64,000 nucleotides of DNA from Escarpia spicata. Lineage: Eukaryota; Annelida; Polychaeta; Sabellida; Siboglinidae. The translations under genes and the position numbers were made by a program. The stretch is from the NCBI GenBank assembly GCA_963995525.1, contig OZ023207.1, forward strand, positions 186,001 through 250,000, given 5' to 3'. The notes below the pieces were generated by a model. That model had not been told where the DNA came from. It worked only from the letters and a program-made list of their open reading frames with translations, and did no database searches. Positions within the stretch are counted from its first letter, which is position 1, and the number at the start of each line of letters is the position of its first letter. This document shows positions 24,771-34,541 of this stretch, piece after piece.

Positions 24771-25207
24771 CCTGTCCCACTGTCAACAGATTGCAGCAGA
24801 TTCTCTGAGAAAACTGCTGCCCCCTTTCCACTAAGATGGAGGCCATCTCTCATGTACATATCTTCCCTCCCAACAAAGTATCCCCATAAATCTGTGAATC
24901 CCACCCCCTCTTCTTCACACATCTGCTCAGCTAGTGCATTGATCGCCATCCTCTTACAGTTTCTATACGTTGCCCCCCTTCCTCCCATTACTGGCAAAAT
25001 TCCTGACAAAATAACCTGTTTGACTCTCGTCTTCTTTAGCTTCCTCACTAACTGTCTATACTTCTGTACTATCGCAGTTGTTCCCTCCCTGTCTGCATTA
25101 TTTGTTCCCACATGTACCAGTATAGACCCCCCCTTGCCATGTCCCAATACCTTCTCTACCCTGTCAGTTACATGTTCAATCCTAGCCCCCGGTAAACAAA
25201 CAACGAT
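24752..25207 (-). pseudogene. CR1 ORF1 SGNH/GDSL-esterase-like domain, 5'-truncated
   Basis: It encodes a block III-like GTN motif in ILVHVGTNNADREGTT and a C-terminal catalytic DGLHL block (RDGLHLSGKGAAVF), the arrangement of the SGNH-hydrolase domain known from ORF1 of CR1-like LINEs. The nucleophile GDS block seen in the sister copy at 32161 is absent because the element is truncated at 25207; residues upstream of IVVCLPG are satellite. The domain ends GCIYLN at 24752. The proposed role in the family is esterase or lipid/RNP-related, but its substrate is not known. Confidence 0.85.
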
Positions 25208-25312
25208 GTTGGTTATTGACACAAGTACAAATACATCAGGATCTTTTCACACCTCTCTTGTTTAGGTGGTCTAGGCCCGTTATATAGCTACTTCCCGTTG
25301 TAGCTACATTTT
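25208..25312. repeat. 178-bp satellite remnant beyond the CR1
   Basis: The last partial satellite unit continues from gttggttattgacacaag through the tggtctaggcccgtt and cccgttgtagct blocks. It supplies the right-hand flank of the CR1 insertion. Confidence 0.93.
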
Positions 25313-25639
25313 TCCCTGTTATAGCTACTCGTAAAGTTTGGCAGTCAAACTTGTCCCGTTATAGCTACTTCTTTAATTATACAATTCAGGAGGGGGCAGC
25401 AAGGGGGAGCATTAACTATTTCAGATTGCATTGAGATTTATGCATCAAATGTATCCTACTCTATGAAAGTATGAAAAATTTCAAAAGTCACCGGAAAGTC
25501 ATAAATTTAAATATCGGTTATGTGAAATGGAAAATATAATATAAAACATGTGAACAACAGTTTTTGTTACAACTACATTAATTGTACAAAGTACAGAATT
25601 GTCATCACAGTCATCAATCACGTGTTTTGTCAATCATTC
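25313..25639. other. Satellite edge with short ccgttatagctact repeats, then unique DNA
   Basis: Just beyond the satellite, the short motif (c)ccgttatagctact occurs twice more at irregular spacing (about 25316 and 25355). The same motif is tandemly doubled inside every 178-bp unit, so this flank may preserve the sequence from which that unit end was built. The rest is AT-rich with no gene visible. Confidence 0.5.
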
Positions 25640-28600
25640 TAGTTTCAAGAAGTGTCTGTTGATCACTCTAGTTTCAAGAAGTGTCTGTTGATCACTCTAG
25701 TTTCAAGAAGTGTCTGTTGATCACTCTAGTTTCAACAAGTGTCTGTTGATCACTCTAGTTTCAAGAAGTGTCTGTTGATCACTCTAGTTTCAACAAGTGT
25801 CTGTTGATAACTCTAGTTTCAACAAGTGTCTGTTGATCACTCTAGTTTCAACAAGTGTCTGTTGATAACTCTAGTTTCAACAAGTGTCTGTTGGTCACTC
25901 TAGTTTCAACAGGTGTCTGTTGATCACTCTAGTTTCAACAGGTGTCTGTTGATCACTCTAGTTTCAACAGGTGTCTGTTGATCACTCTAGTTTCAACAGG
26001 TGTCTGTTGATCATTCTAGTTTCAACAGGTGTTTGTTGATCACTCTAGTTTCAACAGGTGTCTGTTGATCACTCTAGTTTCAACAGGTGTCTGTTGATCA
26101 CTCTAGTTTCAACAGGTGTCTGTTGATCACTCTAGTTTCAACAGGTGTCTGTTGATCACTCTAGTTTCAACAGGTGTCTGTTGATCACTCTAGTTTCAAC
26201 AGGTGTCTGTTGATCACTCTAGTTTCAACAGGTGTCTGTTGATCACTCTAGTTTCAACAGGTGTCTGTTGATCACTCTAGTTTCAACAGGTGTCTGTTGA
26301 TCACTCTAGTTTCAACAGGTGTCTGTTGATCACTCTAGTTTCAAGAAGTGTCTGTTGATCACTCTAGTTTCAAGAAGTGTCTGTTGATCACTCTAGTTTC
26401 AACAAGTGTCTGTTGATCACTCTAGTTTCAAGAAGTGTCTGTTGATCACTCTAGTTTCAACAGGTGTCTGTTGATCACTCTAGTTTCAACAAGTGTCTGT
26501 TGATCACTCTAGTTTCAACAGGTGTCTGTTGATCACTCTAGTTTCAACAGGTGTCTGTTGATCACTCTAGTTTCAACAGGTGTCTGTTGATCACTCTAGT
26601 TTCAACAAGTGTCTGTTGATCACTCTAGTTTCAACAAGTGTCTGTTGATCACTCTAGTTTCAACAAGTGTCTGTTGATAACTCTAGTTTCAACAAGTGTC
26701 TGTTGATAACTCTAGTTTCAACAAGTGTCTGTTGATCACTCTAGTTTCAACAAGTGTCTGTTGATCACTCTAGTTTCAACAGGTGTCTGTTGATCACTCT
26801 AGTTTCAACAGGTGTCTGTTGATCACTCTAGTTTCAACAGGTGTCTGTTGATCACTCTAGTTTCAACAAGTGTCTGTTGATCACTCTAGTTTCAACAAGT
26901 GTCTGTTGATCACTCTAGTTTCAACAAGTGTCTGTTGATCACTCTAGTTTCAACAAGTGTCTGTTGATCACTCTAGTTTCAACAAGTGTCTGTTGATCAC
27001 TCTAGTTTCAACAAGTGTCTGTTGATCACTCTAGTTTCAACAAGTGTCTGTTGATCACTCTAGTTTCAACAGGTGTCTGTTGATCACTCTAGTTTCAACA
27101 GGTGTCTGTTGATCACTCTAGTTTCAACAAGTGTCTGTTGATCACTCTAGTTTCAACAAGTGTCTGTTGATCACTCTAGTTTCAACAAGTGTCTGTTGAT
27201 CACTCTAGTTTCAACAAGTGTCTGTTGATCACTCTAGTTTCAACAAGTGTCTGTTGATAACTCTAGTTTCAACAAGTGTCTGTTGATCACTCTAGTTTCA
27301 ACAAGTGTCTGTTGATAACTCTAGTTTCAACAAGTGTTTGTTGATCACTCTAGTTTCAACAGGTGTCTGTTGATCACTCTAGTTTCAACAGGTGTCTGTT
27401 GATCACTCTAGTTTCAACAGGTGTCTGTTGATCACTCTAGTTTCAACAGGTGTCTGTTGATCACTCTAGTTTCAACAGGTGTCTGTTGATCACTCTAGTT
27501 TCAACAGGTGTCTGTTGATCACTCTAGTTTCAACAGGTGTCTGTTGATCACTCTAGTTTCAACAGGTGTCTGTTGATCACTCTAGTTTCAACAGGTGTCT
27601 GTTGATCACTCTAGTTTCAACAGGTGTCTGTTGATCACTCTAGTTTCAACAGGTGTCTGTTGATCACTCTAGTTTCAACAGGTGTCTGTTGATCATTCTA
27701 GTTTCAACAGGTGTCTGTTGATCACTCTAGTTTCAACAGGTGTCTGTTGATCACTCTAGTTTCAAGAAGTGTCTGTTGATCACTCTAGTTTCAACAAGTG
27801 TCTGTTGATCACTCTAGTTTCAACAAGTGTCTGTTGATCACTCTAGTTTCAACAAGTGTATGTTGATCACTCTAGTTTCAACAAGTGTCTGTTGATCACT
27901 CTAGTTTCAACAAGTGTCTGTTGATCACTCTAGTTCCAAGAAGTGTCTGTTGATCACTCTAGTTTCAAGAAGTGTATGTTGATCACTCTAGTTTCAACAA
28001 GTGTCTGTTGATCACTCTAGTTTCAACAAGTGTCTGTTGATCACTCTAGTTTCAACAAGTGTCTGTTGATCACTCTAGTTTCAACAAGTGTATGTTGATC
28101 ACTCTAGTTTCAAGAAATGTCTGTTGATCACTCTAGTTTCAACAAGTGTCTGTTGATCACTCTAGTTTCAACAAGTGTCTGTTGATCACTATAGTTTCAA
28201 CAAGTGTCTGTTGATCACTCTAGTTTCAACAAGTGTCTGTTGATCACTCTAGTTTCAACAAGTGTCTGTTGATCACTCTAGTTCCAAGAAGTGTCTGTTG
28301 ATCACTCTAGTTTCAACAAGTGTCTGTTGATCACTCTAGTTTCAAGAAGTGTCTGTTGATCACTCTAGTTTCAAGAAGTGTCTGTTGATCACTCTAGTTT
28401 CAACAAGTGTCTGTTGATCACTCTAGTTTCAACAAGTGTCTGTTGATCACTCTAGTTCCAAGAAGTGTCTGTTGATCACTCTAGTTTCAAGAAGTGTCTG
28501 TTGATCACTCTAGTTTCAAGAAGTGTCTGTTGATCACTCTAGTTTCAAGAAGTGTCTATTGATCACTCTAGTTTCAACAAGTGTCTGTTGATCACTCTAG

Positions 28601-29452
28601 TTTCAACAAGTGTCTGTTGATCACTCTAGTTCCAAGAAGTGTCTGTTGATCACTCTAGTTTCAAGAAGTGTATGTTGATCACTCTAGTTTCAACAAGTGT
28701 CTGTTGATCACTCTAGTTTCAACAAGTGTCTGTTGATCACTCTAGTTTCAACAAGTGTCTGTTGATCACTCTAGTTTCAACAAGTGTATGTTGATCACTC
28801 TAGTTTCAAGAAATGTCTGTTGATCACTCTAGTTTCAACAAGTGTCTGTTGATCACTCTAGTTTCAACAAGTGTCTGTTGATCACTATAGTTTCAACAAG
28901 TGTCTGTTGATCACTCTAGTTTCAACAAGTGTCTGTTGATCACTCTAGTTTCAACAAGTGTCTGTTGATCACTCTAGTTCCAAGAAGTGTCTGTTGATCA
29001 CTCTAGTTTCAACAAGTGTCTGTTGATCACTCTAGTTCCAAGAAGTGTGTGTTGATCACTCTAGTTCCAAGAAGTGTCTGTTGATCACTCTAGTTCCAAG
29101 AAGTGTCTGTTGATCACTCTAGTTCCAAGAAGTGTCTGTTGATCACTCTAGTTCCAAGAAGTGTCTGTTGATCACTCTAGTTTCAAGAAGTGTCTGTTGA
29201 TCACTCTAGTTTCAAGAAGTGTCTGTTGATCACTCTAGTTTCAACAAGTGTCTGTTGATCACTCTAGTTTTAACAAGTGTGTTGATTACTCTAGTTTCAG
29301 CAAGTGTGTTGATCACTCTAGTTTCAGCAAGTGTCAGTTGATCACTCTAGTTTCAGCAAGTGTCTGTTGATCACTCTAGTTTCAGCAAGTGTCTGTTGAT
29401 CACTCTAGTTTCAACAAGTGTCTATTGATCACTCTAGTTTCAACAAGTGTCC
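25640..29452. repeat. 29-bp minisatellite, about 131 copies
   Basis: Head-to-tail 29-bp units gttgatcactctagtttcaa followed by caagtgtct, caggtgtct or gaagtgtct. Variants are clustered in blocks (a run of caggtg units at about 25900-26340 and 27360-27760; gaagtg units near both ends). Rare variants caagaaatg (28111/28807) and cactatag (28191/28887) recur 696 bp apart, exactly 24 units, showing a higher-order duplication. In caggtg/caagtg units CAACA and TGTTG can pair as a small hairpin. The right edge decays (29-mers shortened to 27 at 29280-29330) and abuts a transposase remnant at 29452. Confidence 0.95.
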
Positions 29453-30361
29453 AGCAGCATGCAGAAAGCTTAACATTGACCTGTCTCCTGTCTCCCTATG
29501 CATACTCTTGCTGCATGAACACAGCCAGGCGCTGATCCACAATGCAGTATTTCTTTTTGTTTCGACACTGATGGGAGCTGGTTCGTAGTCCAGTCTCAGC
29601 TTGGGAGGGTTGAAATCCAGTCCAAGATCCTCCAATTTCAAATTGATCTTCTGGAACATGTCTCTGTATGTTTCCTTGCGTTTGTCTGGAAGCAGAGGAT
29701 ACATCACAGGCACTGTCTCCGTGTTGTTTCCAGATCCGAGACTGACATGGAGGGTGTACAGGTGGTGGAACAGCTTGGGCGTTGTCTTAAATGTGCCATC
29801 ACCTTGCACGTCAGTCGACTCACAAAGCAGATGAAGATTGTCATCTGTGGCAAATCCAATTTTTCTATTCTGCTGTTGACTGTCATTTGCAAGGACATCT
29901 ATACCATCCAGTGTCTTCATATAGCCTCCTTCCTGTATGATGTCTCCTCGTTGGGTTGGTAGGTTTGGCACAAGCAGATGCCTTTGATAGTAAAGGCCAT
30001 GTTTTACACAATGGAAACATGTAACAAAGTCCAAACCACTCGACGTCAGCTTTGTCGCCTCAACATTGTAGATTTGCTGCACTGGGATGTGGGGTTCATC
30101 TCAAGCAAGTTTCCTCTTGGAAGCAATGGCCTTCCTCACCTCACATTGTGCAATGTCTGGCGGGTGGTCATGCTCACCACTCCACTTGATGAACTCACCA
30201 GTCACGTCAGTTGTCAGCGTGGACTTGCACTTGACGTCGTGTCTGGTGCATACCCAGTACTTGTTCCCATTTGCCCCAGTGCGTCTACAGAGGAACCTGT
30301 ATCCTCGGTACAAGGCAGAAGGCTTCCTCTATTTGGTTGTTTCATATTCTATCACGTCCAT
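29452..30361 (-). pseudogene. FLYWCH zinc finger plus MULE-type transposase remnant
   Basis: One minus-strand frame opens at ATG 30361 (MDVIEYETTK) and is interrupted only by stops at 30329-30331 and 30101-30103. It encodes a FLYWCH finger (SALYRGYRFLCRR, KYWVCTRHDVKC, GEHDHPPD, with a C-C-H-H zinc set), a linker, and the start of a MULE transposase domain (QGDGTFKTTPKLFHHLYTLH, VMYPLLPDKRKETY, then LDYE). GDGTFK and LDYE would supply the first two acidic residues of the DDE triad. Homology ends soon after, and the frame runs into the 29-bp array at 29452, so the third catalytic residue and C-terminus are missing. No terminal inverted repeat was identified. It could be a domesticated gene exon, but two stops and truncation argue for a dead transposon. 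Confidence 0.82.
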
Positions 30362-30762
30362 CTTGTATACCTAAATCCAGGTGCACTGTTCTCTATGATA
30401 CTAAGCATGTAATGAATCATGGAGACAGTGTCTCAGTTCAGATTGTTGTGATGAAATAGAAGGCTCCAAGGCGCCGACAATGACTCTTAGAACTCCCAGT
30501 CGATCATGGACTACAAAGTCTACATACTCCTCCTGTGTGGATAGACGTGTTGTCAACACAACCCTGCGCTAAGTGCATTCAGAGTCAGCGTGTTGGCAAT
30601 TTGTTTACAAACAGCTAATGGCAGGTGCACTTGTCGGTCACGCCTGGCTGCACATCGTTGTACACAAACTCATTACTGCTCTTGTGCAACGTGTGAGTGA
30701 CAGGTAATTGCCGGGATCTGGTGTCAGTGGAATATCCGCTTGTCATGTTGGGACCTTTCAAC
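30362..30762. other. Unassigned sequence upstream of the transposase remnant
   Basis: Mixed-composition DNA lying 5' of the FLYWCH start codon on the minus strand. It may be the 5' region of that element. No domain or splice signal can be named. It runs directly into the 74-bp array. Confidence 0.4.
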
Positions 30763-31205
30763 ACACAACAGGTTAATGGTGCGACATACAGCCATAACAT
30801 AGCCTAGACTGAAAGGTGGATCAGTTGAGTTTTATTACACAACAGGTCAATAGTGCGACATACAGCCATAACATAGCCTAGACTGAAAGGTGGATTAGTT
30901 GAGTTTTATTACACAACAGGTTAATGGTGCGACATACAGCCATAACATAGCCTAGACTGAAAGGTGGATCAGTTGAGTTTTATTACACAACAGGTCAATA
31001 GTGCGACATACAGCCATAACATAGCCTAGACTGACAGGTGGATCAGTTGAGTTTTATTACACAACAGGTCAATAGTGCGACATACAGCCATAACATAGCC
31101 TAGACTGAAAGGTGGATTAGTTGAGTTTTATTACACAACAGGTCAATAGTGCGACATACAGCCATAACATAGCCTAGACTGAAAGGTGGATTAGTTGAGT
31201 TTTAT
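30763..31205. repeat. 74-bp tandem array
   Basis: Six copies of a 74-bp unit beginning acacaacagg (30763, 30837, 30911 and so on). Variants are gttaatgg/gtcaatag and ggatcag/ggattag. The first unit is preceded by a partial match only. Confidence 0.93.
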
Positions 31206-31639
31206 AAAGCATCAGCTATTTTATTAATCGATACCATTATTTTTCACATAAAAGAAGCCAGCAACAAAGTCTACAACAGCAAATACAACATTAACGTTGA
31301 CTAGTGGTGGGTCACGATTTGTCTTGCTAATGCAAGTCAGACAGAAAACTGGAAATACCTCATCATGTCAACACGTTAATTGGAGGACATAAGTAAGAAA
31401 CATAATAATTAATTGATATGGGCTGGGAATGTTTTTAACAATACGCCTCTCGGTGGTGGCCTAATAATAACCAGGAAACTTCTATTGCGCCTAAGTCCTT
31501 GGAAACCAAACTAAGAGGCGAATAACAAACTGTGTTGGTCAATCGCAATATTGATTACCAGTTTTAATGTTGTCAACAAATGGATGGACACGTCAGGGAG
31601 CTAAGGTGTCCACAAATCGTGCCTTTGTTGCCTTCACCT
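31206..31639. other. Spacer, possible CR1 5' region
   Basis: Non-repetitive sequence between the 74-bp array and the first recognisable CR1 ORF1 residues. It could include the 5' UTR of the downstream CR1, but no boundary or target-site duplication is visible. Confidence 0.35.
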
Positions 31640-31673
31640 CCACTAACTTGAGCTGAGCTGGGTAGATTTTGCG

Positions 31674-32720
31674 TTGTCTGGCTGGCCAAAATCATGGGCA
31701 GAGACCAAAGAAGACGGGTTCAGTTTTCGGTGTATGGGGTGTTTGAGGGTGGAATGTCTGATGAAGGAGGTGTGTAAGTTGACGGATATAGTGAAGAAGA
31801 TGGAGGTGAGACTCAACATAGAAATAGATGGAACAGAGAGGGATGACGCGGAGAGAGTTGAGAATTCTACAACACAAAAGGAGCAGAGTTGTGACACGGA
31901 GACTGAAGAAAGGAGACTGAGAGGTGGGAAGGTGACAGGTGTGAAGGAACAAGCGACAGTGATACAGGTGGTGAAGAGGTAGATACCTCAGAGGCAGTTG
32001 GTAAGACTGTGAAAAAAAAGACTGAGAAGAAGACAGATGGAAGAAGACAGAGTGTTCAGCAAAAGAAAGGTAAACAGGTCAGTGTTGAGGAGCTGCAACA
32101 GAAGGAAGGCAAGAGTTATGCAGAGGCAGTAGTTAAGGGGAAAGAGGGGAACTGTGAGTGGTCATGGGGGATTCTATAATCAGGAAGTTGGACAAGACAA
32201 TAAACAAGGAGGAGGATATGACTGTATGTCTACCAGGGGCAAAGATAGAGGATGTCACAGAAAGAGTAGGTCAGGTCATGGGTAATGGCAATGGAGGATC
32301 TATTCTTGTGCACGTGGGCACCAATAATGCTGAGAAGGAAGGTACGACGGCCATCATTGATAAGTATAGGAGACTGGTCGGAACACTGAAAGAGGCACGC
32401 ATTGGACAGATCATGTTATCAGGTATACTGCCGATAATGGGTGGCAGAGAACAATACTACCAACAGAATTGCAGAAGAATAGCCATCAACACACTGGTAC
32501 AGACTTCTTCCTCGATATGTGGAGGAAGGAGTCGGCTTCGTAGACATGTGGGTAAGCTTTGTAGGGAGAGAAGATCTGTTTATGAGTGATGGGCTTCATC
32601 TGACAGGAAAAGGAGCAGCAGTTCAAGGGAGCGAGTTCATTAGGTGCACAGGTGAAGGCAAAGAAATAGTACAAACAAATCTACAAGGAAACGTTCACCA
32701 AATATCCATAAAAATGAACT
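31674..32720 (+). pseudogene. CR1 ORF1: Cys motif, coiled coil and SGNH-esterase domain, frameshifted
   Basis: The N-terminal part (FRCMGCLRVECLMKEVCKL) holds closely spaced cysteines that may be the end of a PHD-like finger, as described for CR1 ORF1, followed by a charged coiled-coil-like segment. After a frameshift comes the esterase: MGDSIIRKLD with the GDS nucleophile (about 32161), ILVHVGTNNAEKEG (block III, about 32305) and, after another frameshift near 32470-32520, MSDGLHLTGKGAAV with the Asp-x-x-His block (about 32580). All three catalytic blocks are thus visible, unlike the truncated sister copy. No ATG start in the correct frame is evident. Confidence 0.82.
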
Positions 32721-32727
32721 TAGATGT

Positions 32728-34150
32728 GTGCGCTTAAATGCCAGAAGCATAGTAAATAAGAGAAGTGATTTAGACATCATGTTAGTGGATATAGACCCTG
32801 ATATAATAGACACCACAGAATCATGGGCACATGAAGACATCGTAGATGCTGAATTAGCTCTATCGGGTTATCTCATGAGAGGTCTTAGGTCATTTACTCC
32901 AAACAGCCCAAACTTGAGCTAACTCACTTGTTTTATGGTGCTTGTTTGTGTGCATGCGTTGTGGGTAGTTTGTTTGTTTAATTTATAGGCACTTTAGATG
33001 ATTGGGTGTGGTGAAAGGGAGGTTCATAATCGCTGTTTGAAATGCTATGGGGTTTTCTAGTTCAGTAATTTGTGGTAGGATCATATTCCAGATTCGAACT
33101 GCTCGGGGGTAGAAAGAGAACACTGCTGCATTGATGCGGCACCTAGGGGCTACGTAGTGGCCACGTTTTTTTTACTGTGTTAGTAGACCTGGTGGGGGTG
33201 TGATGTTGATTATGTTATTTAATATTTTGTAAAATGTCATGGCTTGTTTGGTAATGCGTCATTGTTCAAGGGTTGACCATCCTAGGGTGGCTATTAGGTC
33301 TGCTGAGTTTGTTTGGCATCTGTGATCATTTCTGACAAATCTGGATATCGGGATAGATGGATGGAGCTAGTTGGGGGATGGGGTAGATTTCTTGAGTAAA
33401 CACGGAACTGAATTGGTTGTTAAGTGCATTTGCTTTGTCGTGGTCGTTTGTGATTGGTCGGTCGTTTGCTTGCAGTGTAGGGATGCCAATGTATTCTCGT
33501 TTGTTTGCTTTAATGAATGACCAGAATTGTTTTGGGTTTGTTTTTAGCCTGTCTCCGATGTGATTGTTTAGATAGTCTGAGTAGGATTTGGCTGCAGCTT
33601 TAGTGACTTGTTTTCAGAGTTGCCTAAACATTTCCCATCCGCTGTTTCGTCCATTTTTTTATTTTTTTTTTATGGCTTTTGTTACGTTTTCATTGCATTT
33701 TTATTATTTCACTTGTTATCCAAGGGGAGGTGGAGTCATTCTATATTAAAGAACCTATACAGGCATATGAAGTATGACTGAAAAGTGAAGCAGATTACGA
33801 GGAAGATATTTGGTTCAACATAGTAACCAGAAACTCAACATTAACAATAGGACTAGTTTATCACAGTCCGAACATAACACAAGAGGATGATGTAAAACTG
33901 CTATAAAGGAGATAAGTCAAGGGGAATGTGTTACAATGGGTGATTTTAATCATGGACATATTCAGTGGACATCAGTAGAGAGTGCTGGAGGTGATGACCA
34001 ACAGTTTCTACTTCTAATACAGGACTGTTTCCTTACCCAACATGTTTTGGAACCAACCAGAGGTGGGATTGTGTTCGGTTTTGTGTTCTCTTCTCAAAAC
34101 GAATGAGATGATAAAGTTAAAATACATGAACCTTTGGGATCTAGTGTTCA
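32728..34150 (+). pseudogene. CR1 ORF2 endonuclease, split by an insertion
   Basis: The N-terminal part, LNARSIVNKRSDLDIM and TTESWAHEDIVDAELALSGY, runs to about 32877 and is then broken by foreign antisense sequence. It resumes at about 33725 with GGGVILY, then (after stops and frameshifts) VTRNSTLTIGLVYHSPN, MGDFNHGHIQW and the SSVHNQIHF block. The catalytic Glu, GDFN and a degraded Asp-His block are recognisable by comparison with the sister copy. About ten codons of the normal endonuclease are missing at the junction. Confidence 0.78.
32878..33724 (-). mobile_element. Antisense LINE fragment with internal deletion
   Basis: Read on the minus strand, 33724-33360 encodes a LINE linker just upstream of the RT (SPWITSEI, AKSYSDYLNNHIGDRL, NPKQFWSFIKANKRE, KANALNNQFSSVFTQEIYP). 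The next piece, 33350-32930, encodes the extreme C-terminus of a LINE ORF2 (ATLGWSTLEQ, TFYKILNNIINI, SFYPRAVRIWNMILPQITEL). The whole RT domain that should lie between them is absent, so the scrap is an internally deleted copy of a family other than CR1. It interrupts the CR1 endonuclease. The exact clade is not determined. Confidence 0.72.
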
Positions 34151-34199
34151 TAACCAGATCCATTTTAGTATAAAAGTACAATTGGAATAATGGTAAAAA

Positions 34200-34541
34200 G
34201 CGATGGAGGAGAAACTTTAACAAAGGCAAATATAAACAGATGAGAAAATATATCCCACACGTAGATTGGACTAACTTAATGAAGGATAAGGCACCAACAG
34301 AATGTTGGACCATTTTAAAACATGAGATTGAAGGCATTATTGAAAGATTTGTTCCCCTAAAAAGCTTAGGAAACGATCCAGGAAGAAACACCTTTCAAAA
34401 GAAGCTGTACGAAAGATTGCCTACAAACAAATTATGTGGAGAGTTTACAGAAACACTTGAAATATAGAAGACTATAACAACTACAAAGAGGGCCTTAACC
34501 TAGCTACAACCGAAATTAGAAAATTCAAACGAACTTTCTAC
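34200..34541 (+). pseudogene. CR1 ORF2 linker, single-copy part
   Basis: The frame from about 34203 (KRWRRNFNKGKYKQM, YIPHVDWTNLM) continues through a frameshift into LYKQ/WRVYRN-type sequence and KEGLNLATTEIRKFKRTFYTDV. This is the EN-RT linker of CR1. It leads without interruption into the first unit of the 88-bp array. Confidence 0.7.

Larger units (their letters stand above)
22613..25207 (-). mobile_element. CR1-type LINE inserted in the 178-bp satellite
   Basis: A 2.6-kb minus-strand CR1 copy. Its 3' end (ATCTTGTTAAATCTTGTTAAA-type) is at 22613, and its 5' truncation at 25207 lies inside ORF1. The satellite is interrupted at gggtggacagtt and resumes at gttggttattgac, so the insertion fell within one unit with at most about 3 bp duplicated, consistent with CR1 behaviour. 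It carries a truncated ORF1 esterase, an N-terminal endonuclease piece, and a complete open reverse-transcriptase/C-terminal frame. An internal deletion near 24235 removes the rest of the endonuclease and the linker. Near-identity to the 9156 fragment indicates recent activity. Confidence 0.93.

Noticed and set aside
24765..25265. 166-codon plus-strand frame opposite the CR1 esterase
   Set aside because: It is the antisense shadow of the ORF1 esterase and runs into satellite.
25640..29452. Regular 29-bp repeats resembling a CRISPR array
   Set aside because: The units are contiguous with no unique spacers, there are no cas genes, and the surroundings are metazoan.
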